Program-made: the position numbers and the translations under genes
DNA from: Candidatus Omnitrophica bacterium UBA1562
GTDB taxonomy: Bacteria > Omnitrophota > Gorgyraeia > Gygaellales > Profunditerraquicolaceae
NCBI GenBank assembly: GCA_002322525.1
Contig: DCOU01000153.1
Span: 1,778-18,573 of the forward strand
Direction of reading: 5' to 3'
DNA length: 16,796 bases
The notes under the pieces: model-generated
What the model saw: only the letters and a program-made list of their open reading frames with translations
Databases searched by the model: none
Told to the model about the DNA's origin: nothing
Shown here: positions 1-8,900 of the stretch, piece by piece
How the letters are laid out: the number at the start of each line of letters is the position of its first letter
Position numbering within the stretch: position 1 is the stretch's first letter

Positions 1-633
1 GCTTTTAAAGAACTAAGAAGATACCTTAAGCTTGAGAATCCCAAAGGAGTCCTTGGAGATGCAGCCCATGATTCAGTATCTATCCGTAAATACATAAGAC
101 GCTCACTTCGAGCAAAAGATTTCATCCCTGTAAACCCAAGAGCAAAAAAACCGGATATTAAATTGACGCCTGGCAATATCAGAATCTGCCTTGCCGGCCT
201 CAAGATGTATCCTTGGGGTAAATTTAAAGAAGGAAATAGGATCAGAAGAAAATTTGTCTGCCCTATTACCCACTTAAAAGGCTTTGCCAGTAAATATAAC
301 CACCAATGCCCTATAAATCATCCCAGATTTCCTAAAGGCGGCTGTTATGCATGTACGAGGGTGGATAAAAGTTACCGGCAGAGCGCTATTGACCCTCAAT
401 CCGAGCATTTTAAAAAGATTTACAAGATGCAATCTGGCAGTAAACGCGGATTCTCTCGTTTGCTTAACTTTTATATGCAACGGCCTGTACTTACAGGCCT
501 GACTGCTGTCAGCAATCACTGCACGTTGGCTCACATAAGCATATTGGCCATTGCTATTACTGCTGTCAAAACCAAGCAGAATAGCAAATTCAGATACATC
601 CGCGGACTACTAAAGCATCTTTTACAGCGCTAA
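1..633 (+). pseudogene. DDE transposase C-terminal part, probably inactive remnant
   Basis: Frame 1 is open from the left edge to a TAA at 631-633, so this is the last 210 codons of a gene that begins outside the window. The ATG at 202 or a start near 163 would be internal. The protein looks like an IS4/IS5-superfamily transposase. GDAAHDS (58-60 codes the Asp) fits the second catalytic Asp. A Cys-rich insert follows (Cys at roughly residues 91, 106, 117 and 120), then the usual C-terminal helix region FSRLLNFY with GL.AVSNH.TLAHI. The third catalytic acid is expected just before R-x-F-S-R-L, but the codon there (442-444) is AAA, Lys. The neighbouring Arg expected in this motif is Gln. Both changes are compatible with G-to-A mutations. 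I infer a decayed element. The family is fairly sure; the inactivity is inferred and depends on the alignment. Confidence 0.7.
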
Positions 634-666
634 CCTAATTATCAAAGAACACTTCCTATCTATCTT

Positions 667-685
667 TCAAAACCCCTAGTTTTGA
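667..685. repeat. Short inverted repeat downstream of the transposase
   Basis: A perfect 7-bp stem TCAAAAC / GTTTTGA encloses the 5-base loop CCCTA, 33 bases after the transposase stop. There is no T-run after it on either strand, so it is a weak terminator candidate. It could mark part of the end of an insertion sequence. The other end of the element is outside the window, so this cannot be tested here. Confidence 0.3.
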
Positions 686-719
686 GCAACCCTCCTCTTC
701 TCTTAATTTTTACAAGTAA

Positions 720-755
720 AATGATAAAAAGCTTAAACTACTTATTTAAGTGCTT
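720..755 (-). terminator. Probable intrinsic terminator of the minus-strand operon
   Basis: On the minus strand AAGCACTTAAA pairs with TTTAAGCTT, with a two-base bulge and a 7-base loop. The second arm runs straight into a T-rich tract (TTTTTATCATTTT). The stem begins on the stop codon of the 90-aa gene, exactly where the operon would need to end. The stem is AT-rich and therefore not strong. Confidence 0.5.
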
Positions 756-1026
756 ATCTTGGTTTAACAATAATATTCAATGCTACCTTTATGCCTTTAT
801 GCAGTATATATGTTGCTTCAATGGTATCGCCTGGTCTAATGATGTCTATAGCCTTGGGTTGCTTATCATCTTTATAAAAGGTGCAACGTGGATCGATAGT
901 CAATGAGCCGTCTTTATAACCTATAAAACTCTTGGTTTTAATTTCTATGGTATAAGCTGCACCTAGATGCTCACTAACAGAAACAACTTTTGCCGTAAGG
1001 ATCTTAAAGTCCTCGTCTTTAGCCAC
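754..1026 (-). CDS. Small beta-rich protein of unknown function (90 aa)
   Basis: This is the last gene of the operon, 18 bases after the stop of the glycosyltransferase gene. The start is GTG at 1026, chosen because a full AGGAGG lies 5 bases upstream on the minus strand. The product has no signal peptide or membrane segment. It alternates short hydrophobic and charged stretches: TAKVVSV near the N-terminus, then DPRCTFYKD, then D-I-I-R-P-G-D-T-I-E-A-T-Y, then KVALNIIV. That layout (a value-like 'T/C-x-F/Y-x-K-D' strand, a 'I-x-P-G-D-x-V' turn, a closing 'G-x-K-V-A-x-x-I-x-V' strand) resembles small OB-like beta-barrel proteins of the DUF5666 type. I do not recognise it as a named family member. 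Its place at the end of a glycan operon does not reveal a job. It could equally be an unrelated housekeeping passenger. Confidence 0.8.
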   Translation of the reverse strand: MAKDEDFKILTAKVVSVSEHLGAAYTIEIKTKSFIGYKDGSLTIDPRCTFYKDDKQPKAIDIIRPGDTIEATYILHKGIKVALNIIVKPR

Positions 1027-1039
1027 CCCCCCCTCCTTT
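1027..1039 (-). promoter_or_regulatory. Ribosome binding site with an adjoining G8 tract
   Basis: AAAGGAGG occupies 1032-1039 on the minus strand and supports the GTG start at 1026. A run of eight G (1026-1033) begins inside the Shine-Dalgarno and ends on the G of the start codon. Gain or loss of a G would change the 5-base spacing without shifting the reading frame. Confidence 0.75.
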
Positions 1040-1044
1040 CAAGT

Positions 1045-2214
1045 TTATTGCCTTTTGGAATTAACTGCCATCTTATATGCACTTAATAAATTCTCTGCTG
1101 TTACTGACCAATTATATTTCCTCTCTGCTCTTTCTCTCGCCCCTTTTCCCAAATTTTCTCTTAGTTTTTTATCCCTCAGTAAGGTTATAATTCCGTCTGA
1201 CAGTGATTTAATGTCACCTGCTTTTGTCAACATACCCACACCACCCACCATATTACGGACTTCTCCCACATTACTTGCAATGATTGCCTTGCCACAAGCC
1301 AAATATTCAGCAATCTTTAAAGGACTCTTACACTTAGTAATCTCATTTTCTTCAAAACAAGCTACACAGATGTCCGCAGCAGCAATATAAAAAGGAACCT
1401 CGCTATGATTCACAAAACCAGTAAAAATGATACACTTATCCATATTTAATGTTGTTGATAATTCCTTTAATACTTCTATTCTATAACCGTCACCTACAAC
1501 CATAAAAGTTGCGTCGCATCTATTATCCAGAAGTATGCGTGCGGCTTTGATAAAAAGTTCGACATACTGTCCTCCATGCAGTTGCCCCAAATATAAAATA
1601 AGATAGTTATTGATATTGTATTTTCTCTTAATATTACATGATGAATTGGGATTAGGCTTAAATAATTCTAAATCCGCTCCTACAGGGGTTGAAAAAATTT
1701 TTTCTGACCGAATTCCCCTTTTTAGACAAAGCTTACGTATATGTGCGCTAGAAACAGAAACAGTATCTACTATTTTGGGAATTAATTTCTCAAAAATATT
1801 TATAAATTCTCCCACAACAAATTGTTTAGGATTCGAGTAATAGAATATCTTTGTCTCCCAATCATCCCAATCATAATGGACAGGTTTATTTTTAATCCAT
1901 GCAGCAATTAAAGCAGGAAACACAGCATAATAATAACATTTTTGAAAATGGATCATGTCAGCCCATTCAGTAAGTTTAATAATCTGTATGATATTTCGCA
2001 AAAGCCTAAACACGCCTCTCCTTCGATCCAGAGCAATAATCTCTATCTCATTATTTAAAAACTTTCTATTCGCATCTTTTTTATCAAGTGGAAAATAAAC
2101 TAATTTAACTGAATGTCCTTTTTTTATAAACTCATTAGCTATATTTTTGATACGAACAGTCCAAGGTTCTAAAGGAGAATATAAATCATGGGGATGTATC
2201 ATTAAAATATTCAT
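1045..2214 (-). CDS. GT4-family glycosyltransferase
   Basis: This is a cytoplasmic GT-B glycosyltransferase that would transfer a sugar from a nucleotide donor to a growing glycan. Donor and acceptor cannot be read from sequence. Its 389 residues are the normal size. The N-terminal half has the usual MNILMIHPHD strand and a distinctive HYDWDDWE stretch (113-120). The linker holds TPVGADLELF (176-185). The C-terminal half has YLGQLHGGQYVEL (208-220) and VVGDG (239-243). The nucleotide-binding end reads KSPLKIAEYLACGKAIIAS (296-314). The second Glu of the GT4 E-x7-E motif is E303, but the first position is Cys295, a variation seen in some GT4 branches. The ATG at 2214 is two bases after the stop of the 44-aa peptide gene and lacks a clear Shine-Dalgarno, so translational coupling is likely. 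Confidence 0.93.
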   Translation of the reverse strand: MNILMIHPHDLYSPLEPWTVRIKNIANEFIKKGHSVKLVYFPLDKKDANRKFLNNEIEIIALDRRRGVFRLLRNIIQIIKLTEWADMIHFQKCYYYAVFPALIAAWIKNKPVHYDWDDWETKIFYYSNPKQFVVGEFINIFEKLIPKIVDTVSVSSAHIRKLCLKRGIRSEKIFSTPVGADLELFKPNPNSSCNIKRKYNINNYLILYLGQLHGGQYVELFIKAARILLDNRCDATFMVVGDGYRIEVLKELSTTLNMDKCIIFTGFVNHSEVPFYIAAADICVACFEENEITKCKSPLKIAEYLACGKAIIASNVGEVRNMVGGVGMLTKAGDIKSLSDGIITLLRDKKLRENLGKGARERAERKYNWSVTAENLLSAYKMAVNSKRQ

Positions 2215-2216
2215 AA

Positions 2217-2351
2217 TTAGCTGCCAGGGAAAAATGAAATGCCTTTTAATTTCTTCAGTAAAAATAACAAGCTATCCATAATCAAAGCAATAACCAGGAG
2301 AAATAATATTGTAAGTAGGCGCTTAGTTTTTCTAAATCCAATCTCAAACAT
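2217..2351 (-). CDS. 44-aa single-span membrane peptide (short gene filling an operon gap)
   Basis: This short open frame exactly fills the only sizeable gap in the operon. ATG at 2351 is 9 bases after the stop of the radical-SAM gene, and its TAA (2217-2219) is 2 bases before the ATG of the glycosyltransferase gene. A weak AGG lies just upstream. The product begins MFEIGFRKTKR, a positively charged N-terminus. One hydrophobic span of about 19 residues follows (LLTILFLLVIALIMDSLLF, with one Asp near its middle). It ends with a basic LLKKLKG and FFPGS. By the positive-inside rule the orientation is ambiguous, since both flanks are basic. I do not recognise the family. The fit between neighbours and the clean membrane-protein composition argue for a real gene. 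A partner or anchor role for the neighbouring enzymes is conceivable but unsupported. Confidence 0.65.
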   Translation of the reverse strand: MFEIGFRKTKRLLTILFLLVIALIMDSLLFLLKKLKGISFFPGS

Positions 2352-2360
2352 ATAACCTAT

Positions 2361-3527
2361 CTAAATCCATGGTAAAAATTTTATAATTTTATATAGGTGT
2401 TCATTGGTCAAAATATTATCGCATACACGTTTACAACCAACATCTTCATCAAAACTATTGCCTATAACCTTAAAGTATTTTTTATCTTTGGGAATGCTCA
2501 AACCTTTTTCTCTAAACTCCTGCTGTAATAAGCCATTCCATACCAAAGGAAAGCTGTCTTTGTAAAAATTGCCTATAGGAATGCGGTGAGATTTTAAGCA
2601 TGAGTTAAAATCTCCGTTTGCCCTTAATCTTAAAAAAGTCCATCCAGCATAACAAGGAATTCTTTCTACAAAACTGTCATACGCTCCATAACAAGCTTTA
2701 GAATTTGAGATTCTCCTTAAGAAAATATTTTTATTAATTATCTTAATGCCGTGATTTTTACCATTTAAGTTCCTAATAATTTTAATAAAATCTTGTTTTA
2801 AAAAACTTAATTGCTCTTTACTCAATAAAAATGAATCTGTAACGCCGGGAATCACATCAGGAACTCCTAATTCTATAGCGTTACATCCTGTTTCCGTGGA
2901 TAAATCTATTAAGCCTGCCAATTTGGAATAATTCAAATTATTTACAACAACAAATACTTTCACATAAAGAGCTCGAGGTTTAGAGATATTAAGAAATTTA
3001 AGATTATTTTTAATCTTAAAAAAAATATCAGAGTCTCGATTATGAAGTTTAGAATACAGACTGGCTTCTCCTGCCCAAATGCTAACTGTTAAAGATACTA
3101 AATTATTAAAAGACAATAATCTATTAATATCTTCTCTGCTCAACAAGGTAAAATTGGTATTTATGCGAAAGGTTAAACCTGCCTTCTGGGTAAATTCTAA
3201 TACCTCCCATATCTTAGAATAAAAAAAAGGCTCTCCGCCCCCAGAAAATATTATTTCTTTTGTCCCTGATTTAGCAATATAACTTATAAAATTCTTTAAT
3301 GTTATAAAATCTAATTCTTTTGTATTTTTATCCTCCTTTACAAAAAGAGAATGAAGCCAACAAATAAGACAGTGGCTATTACATCTATCTGTCAGATCAA
3401 TTTGAACTACATCCGGACCTTTATAAGCAAAACGTCTACTAAATATACCTTTTAAATTAAGATATCTTCTTTTATTTTCTTTAAAAGAGATTTTATTTAA
3501 TATTTTACACATCATATCGAGTGGCAT
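2361..3527 (-). CDS. Radical SAM/SPASM-domain protein, paralogue C
   Basis: This is the third of three tandem radical-SAM paralogues (388 aa). The SAM-cleaving [4Fe-4S] cluster is bound by C49-x3-C53-x2-C56 in IDLTDRCNSHCLICW. GGGEP (96-100) is the SAM-contacting motif, followed by RINTNF (121-126) and SIWAG (149-153). The C-terminal SPASM-type auxiliary region starts with C292-x12-G305-x4-C310 (PCYAGWTFLRLRANGDFNSC). It continues with the shared K-x-x-R...GN.Y block and ends with C365-x3-C369. Proteins of this class modify peptides, sugars or other small substrates by radical chemistry; the substrate here is unknown. ATG at 3527 overlaps the preceding gene by 16 bases. A second ATG at 3515 would give a classical ATGA overlap, so the start is uncertain by four residues. 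Neither start has a good Shine-Dalgarno, which points to coupling. Confidence 0.9.
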   Translation of the reverse strand: MPLDMMCKILNKISFKENKRRYLNLKGIFSRRFAYKGPDVVQIDLTDRCNSHCLICWLHSLFVKEDKNTKELDFITLKNFISYIAKSGTKEIIFSGGGEPFFYSKIWEVLEFTQKAGLTFRINTNFTLLSREDINRLLSFNNLVSLTVSIWAGEASLYSKLHNRDSDIFFKIKNNLKFLNISKPRALYVKVFVVVNNLNYSKLAGLIDLSTETGCNAIELGVPDVIPGVTDSFLLSKEQLSFLKQDFIKIIRNLNGKNHGIKIINKNIFLRRISNSKACYGAYDSFVERIPCYAGWTFLRLRANGDFNSCLKSHRIPIGNFYKDSFPLVWNGLLQQEFREKGLSIPKDKKYFKVIGNSFDEDVGCKRVCDNILTNEHLYKIIKFLPWI

Positions 3528-4759
3528 TTCAACAAAGAAGTACAGAAAGATACTAAATGAGAATTTTTAATTTGGGTGATTCTTCGATGCGTGGGAATAT
3601 TCTGCCAGAGATTATCACAATTGTAACAACCTGTTTTTTTAACAGCATCGTTTCCTATTTTAGAAAAATAAGGGTCGCTTTTGGGAAGATTGAGGCCATT
3701 GTATCTAAATTCATTATAAGTTTCGGAAAACCAGATATCTTTAAATCTATTTTTATAAATATTGCCCATGTGCATCCTATGCCCTTTACAACAAGGAACT
3801 ACGTTGCCCGTTGTCATAATTCTTGCAAATAACCAACCTACATAGCAAGGAACCTCTTCCACTATCTCTTCATCATATGCTCCAGTTGTAATATCTAGCT
3901 TCTCCATGCGACGAATAAAACCATCAAAATCAGAAAGCATAACCGACCCGTTATCTTCAGAAATGTAGCGAAATGATTTTGGGTCGTAATTTTGTCTTAT
4001 AATATACAAGGTATCAAGTAATTCTTTTCTTTCCATATCATTTAGTAGTAACACTTCGGTTTTATCCTTTACAGGATCCATGGGAACAAACTGAATATCA
4101 TCTGTTCCTACTTCTAAAGCAAACTTTAACATTTGCCCTATATCTTTATAGTTTTGATTAAGAATTACATCGTGAAATATTATTCTGGGACGACAACTAT
4201 TCTTTGCTTTCTTTTGCTCAAAAATAAATTTCAAAATATCTCTAATCTTGTAAAAAGTGCGCTCACTTTGATTTGGATGAACAGCTAAGTATGCTTCAGG
4301 TGTTCCTGCCCAGATACTTATAGTCAAAGAGTCGACTTCCAATTCTAACAACCGTTCTGCAATTTTTTCATCTACTAGACTGAAGTTAGTATTTATATCT
4401 ATTTCGATATTTCTATCTTTGCTTTTAATATATTCTACAATCTTTAATATATCCGGGTGCATAAAAGGTTCACCACCACCTACTAATTTTACCTGCCGAA
4501 GGCCGCCTATTTCCGCCAAATCGTCAAAGACTCCTTTTAACAAATCTAGCGGTAAGGAAAGTTTTCTTTCCCATTCTGGCATTGCTTTGTCTTCTAAGAG
4601 AGGCGACCTACACCAACAAGCAATACAATTAAAATTGCACCTATTCGTTAAATCTATATGCAATACCTCAGGGCCGATTAAGGCTTTTGCTGAATGAAGA
4701 ATTCCGGCTATAACCAACAATTTATTTTTATCTTTAATAAGGTTATTTAATTCTTCCAT
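3512..4759 (-). CDS. Radical SAM/SPASM-domain protein, paralogue B
   Basis: This 415-aa protein has the same architecture as its two neighbours. IDLTNRCNFNCIACWC holds C41-x3-C45-x2-C48 for the radical-SAM cluster. GGGEPFMHP (94-102) and DINTNF (121-126) follow, then SIWAG (148-152). The SPASM-like part begins C305-x12-G318-x4-C323 and has an extra adjacent C324. It ends C378-x2-C381, with a shorter Cys cluster than paralogue A. The ATG at 4759 overlaps the upstream gene by 17 bases, with AAGAG as a modest Shine-Dalgarno. The conserved tail block (GHRMHMGNIYKNRFKDIW) aligns with both paralogues, so I read the set as successive duplications that diverged in substrate or reaction order. The likely location is the cytoplasm. 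The substrate is unknown; the surrounding glycan genes suggest a nucleotide sugar or lipid-linked glycan. A peptide substrate cannot be excluded. Confidence 0.92.
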   Translation of the reverse strand: MEELNNLIKDKNKLLVIAGILHSAKALIGPEVLHIDLTNRCNFNCIACWCRSPLLEDKAMPEWERKLSLPLDLLKGVFDDLAEIGGLRQVKLVGGGEPFMHPDILKIVEYIKSKDRNIEIDINTNFSLVDEKIAERLLELEVDSLTISIWAGTPEAYLAVHPNQSERTFYKIRDILKFIFEQKKAKNSCRPRIIFHDVILNQNYKDIGQMLKFALEVGTDDIQFVPMDPVKDKTEVLLLNDMERKELLDTLYIIRQNYDPKSFRYISEDNGSVMLSDFDGFIRRMEKLDITTGAYDEEIVEEVPCYVGWLFARIMTTGNVVPCCKGHRMHMGNIYKNRFKDIWFSETYNEFRYNGLNLPKSDPYFSKIGNDAVKKTGCYNCDNLWQNIPTHRRITQIKNSHLVSFCTSLLKCHSI

Positions 4760-5939
4760 AATCTCTTAATATATCTACGTATTTCTTATGCATCTCAATA
4801 TTTATCTGAATATTATCGCAACTCTTCAAACATCCAAAAGAACAATTGGGATCATCGCCTATTCTTCCAAAATATGAATCGTGGAAATCTAAATTAAAAG
4901 ACTTTTTTCTGAATAATTGCTCTTCAGCACCATCCCATATTTCTTTAAAAGGCTTCTCATATATATTCCCTATGGATATGCGGTTTGCTTTTAAACAAGG
5001 ATTTACTTCTCCATTTGCTTTTATCCTTGCAAACATCCATCCTACATAGCAAGGCTGTTTTGTAATTGTCTCTGATTCATATTTACCCTTTAAAGCACCG
5101 GGAGTATTAATTCTTTTCAGGAAACTATCACATTGCTCAATATTGGTCTTAACTGGCTCATTTTCATTATATTTTTTTAAACGCTTCAACTGAATATTCA
5201 CATCAGCATTTACACTGTCAACTTGTTCCTTATTAAACAAAAGTATATCAGTTTTACCCGGAATGATATCTACTGGTGTAAACTCAATAGTATCTGCCTT
5301 CACCTCTAAGGCCAATTCAACCATATTATTTATATCTTTATAATTTTTATTAAAAATAACATTATACAAGTTAATATGGGGTAAAGGGTTATAAAGATGT
5401 TGATTCTTTTCCTTTTTTAAATATGTAATATACTCTAATACTTCTTTTATCTTATAAAAAGTTTCTTCTGTTTTATTAGGGTGGATTAAAGCGTATGTTT
5501 TAGTTCCTCCTGCCAAAAGGCTAACATGAATAAGGTCGATCTTAAGATTTACAATCTCTTTTGCCATTTCTTTATCAATTAATGTAAAATTGGTATTAAT
5601 AAAAATCCTCATTTTACATTCTTTGATATATCTTAATATCTCCATAATTTCAGGATGCATAAAAGGTTCCCCGCCTCCAGCCAAAAATAAAGTCTTTGTC
5701 CCCATCTCCTTAAGTCCGTTGATAATCTTCTTAATCAAATTAAAAGGGAGTTCAAATTCTTTCTCTTGCCTTTTTGCCTCTGTAGGCTCTCCCAAAAGAG
5801 GAGAATTATTCCAGCAGCATATACAGTTGTTATTGCATCTATTTGTGATATCGAATTGCACAATCTCAGGACCAATAAATGCCTGAGAACCGTTTAAAAT
5901 TCCTTTTAAAACAGGATCCTCTTTCTGCGAATTAAACAT
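4743..5939 (-). CDS. Radical SAM/SPASM-domain protein, paralogue A
   Basis: I place the start at ATG 5939 (398 aa), not at the TTG 45 bases upstream. AAGGA lies 9 bases before this ATG and overlaps the stop of the preceding gene, and the N-terminus then matches the paralogues. FDITNRCNNNCICCW carries C35-x3-C39-x2-C42. AGGGEPFMHP (87-96) and FINTNF (113-118) follow. The equivalent of the paralogues' SIWAG is SLLAG here. The auxiliary region opens with C297-x12-G310-x4-C315, the CX9-15GX4C pattern of SPASM domains. It closes with C366-x3-C370-x3-C374, the richest Cys cluster of the three. The three genes differ most in this C-terminal ligand set, so they may not hold the same number of auxiliary Fe-S clusters. 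The substrate is not known. Confidence 0.92.
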   Translation of the reverse strand: MFNSQKEDPVLKGILNGSQAFIGPEIVQFDITNRCNNNCICCWNNSPLLGEPTEAKRQEKEFELPFNLIKKIINGLKEMGTKTLFLAGGGEPFMHPEIMEILRYIKECKMRIFINTNFTLIDKEMAKEIVNLKIDLIHVSLLAGGTKTYALIHPNKTEETFYKIKEVLEYITYLKKEKNQHLYNPLPHINLYNVIFNKNYKDINNMVELALEVKADTIEFTPVDIIPGKTDILLFNKEQVDSVNADVNIQLKRLKKYNENEPVKTNIEQCDSFLKRINTPGALKGKYESETITKQPCYVGWMFARIKANGEVNPCLKANRISIGNIYEKPFKEIWDGAEEQLFRKKSFNLDFHDSYFGRIGDDPNCSFGCLKSCDNIQINIEMHKKYVDILRDYGRIK

Positions 5940-5948
5940 TGCGCTTTT

Positions 5949-5953
5949 TCCTT
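5949..5953 (-). promoter_or_regulatory. Ribosome binding site fixing the start of paralogue A
   Basis: AAGGA on the minus strand shares one base with the TAA (5953-5955) of the 1285-aa gene and sits 9 bases before ATG 5939. It supports this start over the in-frame TTG at 5984, which would lie inside the upstream gene. Confidence 0.65.
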
Positions 5954-8900
5954 TATATAGTTGCTGTAGCATAGGACAAACCAAGATGATTAACTAAATC
6001 AATGATTTCTTTAGCCCTTTTCTTCCTTAGCTCATAATTATTTTTTCCGTCAACACTTGCCCATTCTTTAGCTCTAATTTTGGGGTCGTTAGGCAAAATT
6101 AGTCTATAGTTCTGATAATCAATTTCTAACTCACTATCATTGTTTACTAAACATACACTAATAGCGCCTATCTGGGCAATATATTTTCGGTTTCTTTCTA
6201 TCGCCTCGCAGGTTTCTTGAAAATCTTTCTCTGTTTCACCGGGGAAACCGACAATAATATTAACCATTGTGTTAATGCCTGCCCGATGAGTATCTTTTAT
6301 CACTTTCTCTGCAACTTCTTTGGTAAATATTTTTTTCATTTGCTTTAATACATTATTAGAGAAACTTTCTACTCCGTATATCAAAGTTGCGCAGCCAGCT
6401 TTTTTTAATTTGCGTAATAATTCATAGGCCGTCTCTTTGCGCGGAATAGCCTGGGAATCCCATTGAATTTCTATCTTTGAATTAATTATTAAATCACATA
6501 ATAAATTAAGTCTATCTATATTGCCATTACACAATAAATCCTTTAAGCTAAATACTTCTATATGATTGCACTCTATGTGATATTTAATTTCTTCAAAGAC
6601 ATTCTGGGCACTGCGATAACGATAGGGCTTGGAAATACGCCAGTCGTTACAAAAACTACAACCGCTAATGCAGCCTCTACTGGTAAACAAAGGCAGTACA
6701 GGTGTCGTGTATTGCTCCAAATTAAAATCGCTAAAGGTAGGCCAGGGTATACTGTCTAAATCCGCTATAGGCAACCTGGGCTTATATGCCAAACGGCAAT
6801 TGCTATTGAAGATGGCCCCTAAAACCTCGCTTGTCTTCCCGCGTTTTTCTAATACATCTATTACCTCTCTTAAGGTTTCTTCTCCTTCGCCTACCACAAA
6901 TACATCAACAAACTCTTTAGGGAATAGGCTGCGCATATGTTCATTAATGCAACCCCATCCTCCCAAGATAATTTTTGCTTCGTTCTTTATACGCTTTATT
7001 ATTTTAAGCAATTCGCTGACGAACTTTATACTCGCGAAATTTACCGATAAACCGATATACTTCACATCTACTTTTTGCAACATCTCAACGACACAACTAT
7101 TGGTAATTTCTTTAAACTGAAACCAGGTATTCTTGAATAAATCATCATCAACCCATGAATTATAACTTTTCTGTTCCCAGAGATATTTTAAATCTTTGGA
7201 AGCTAAGTGATACAAAAAGATATTTAGATCAAACACAGAAATCTCATATCCGTATTTCTTTAGATAACTCGATAGATAGGCTATCCCTAAGGGTGGCGAA
7301 GTCGTATCCCAGGGCGGACATTGGATAAATAATATATCGGCACAACTCGGATTTAGAATTTCTTTTACATCACCATAATTCTTCTCAATCTCTGATAGAT
7401 TCCTATTATTAAACCTTTTATTTAATAAACCGATCTGGCCAATTAAGCTGGTCGGTTTAAGATGTTTATTTATTTTGAATAAGTTATTTTTGAGGTAATT
7501 TATAGCCTTATATCTCGCATAACCTAAGCCGCGGCTACTTGTATAATAGTAAAATCTTTTTATGCCACCTAAAAATCCTCTTTTCTTTCTTAAATGTTCA
7601 AACCAGGCCCTATAGGCATGCGTTTTAGCTAACTCCAAATCAATAGGGCTTAGCGTTTCTGATTTCATTACACTTTTGAAATGACCGTCATAACAAGAGA
7701 GGTCTTTCGATACAATTAGACCTTTCTGTTCTAAAACATCATAGTACCTTGTCCCGGGAAAAGGGGTTGCTATAGAAAACTGTACCGAAAAAGGTTCGAT
7801 AGCCTTAACCCATTTAATTGTTTCTTTAATTGTTTGTTTAGTTTCTCCCGGCAGGCCAAAGGCAAAGGTAAGATGCACTTTTATCCCTATTTTTTTTGTA
7901 AATCTAACTATCTTCTCCACTTTCTTTAAATCCATGCCCTTGCCTATGCCGTCTACCAATCCCTGAACAGCTGATTCAACCCCATACTTTACTGAATATA
8001 ATCCTGCTTTTTTAAAAACCTCTAGCAATTCCTCATCCATCAAGTCCGGACGCGCCATTATCGCCCACTGAACCTTATCCAAACCTCTCTTTCTGATTTC
8101 TCTGCAGAAGTTTAACATTCTTTCTTTACCGATGTTAAAAGTATCATCGTCAAAATAAACTGATTTGAATCCTTTTTCTTTCATTAAATATTCCATTTCA
8201 TCAATAACATCTAAAATATTTCTTGGCCGGTAATGATTCCCCTGATAGATAACTTGAGGCCAAAGACAGAATTGGCATTTAAAGGGACACCCGCGCGAAG
8301 CCAATATCTGGACACTCGGCGTAAGCATCTCTCCTGGGGCATCTAAATATTTATACATAGGCAAACCATCTCTATAAGGCCAGGGAAGAAGATCGATATC
8401 AAAGGGGTCTCTCGGCGGGTTCTTTTTTGTTGTGCCGTTATCGTTGTAAATAAGGCCTTTAACCTTAGATAAGTCTTTATGTTCCTGCAAAGATTTAACC
8501 AGCTCCAGTAAGGTAAATTCATATTCTCCGTATAAAACAAAATTAATATAAGGATGCTCTTCTAAAAATCGAGGTTGATAAATTTTAGAATTTGGGCCGC
8601 AGAGAATTATCGGTATACCCAGAGAAGATATTTTCTTTAAGATATACAGATCATAATAGAATGAAGGGATAGAAGTTTCGGCAAGCAAATAATCGAAATC
8701 CATTCCTGAAATCTTTTCTAAAAATTCATCTTCGAGAATCTCTTCGGCAATCGCGTCAATCATAGAAGCATTTATATCGTGCTTTTGTAATAATGAGGTG
8801 GCATAGGCCAGAAAAAATGGAAAAGGAAGGTAGCTTTCTTCACTGCTATCTTTTATATGCGGCCAACGGGAGCCCGCCCTAACTCCCCATTTGCCGTCTC

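Noticed and set aside
163..633. A self-contained 156-aa plus-strand gene starting near 163.
   Set aside because: The same frame is open to the left edge and upstream codons encode the conserved transposase GDAAHDS motif. It is the tail of a longer gene, not a separate one.
667..685. The perfect hairpin after the transposase as an intrinsic terminator.
   Set aside because: There is no T-run downstream on either strand. I keep it only as an inverted repeat, with the better terminator for the operon at 720-755.
682..906. A plus-strand open frame of 74 codons starting at a TTG.
   Set aside because: It starts inside an inverted repeat, runs antisense through the well-supported 90-aa gene, and has no ribosome binding site or recognisable motif.
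5940..5984. An upstream TTG start for SPASM paralogue A, adding 15 residues.
   Set aside because: It lies within the preceding gene, whereas ATG 5939 has AAGGA at good spacing and matches the N-termini of the paralogues.
6629..7120. A plus-strand open frame of 163 codons within the radical-SAM fusion gene.
   Set aside because: It is antisense to the second B12/radical-SAM module, which has strong family motifs. Its own translation has no recognisable features.
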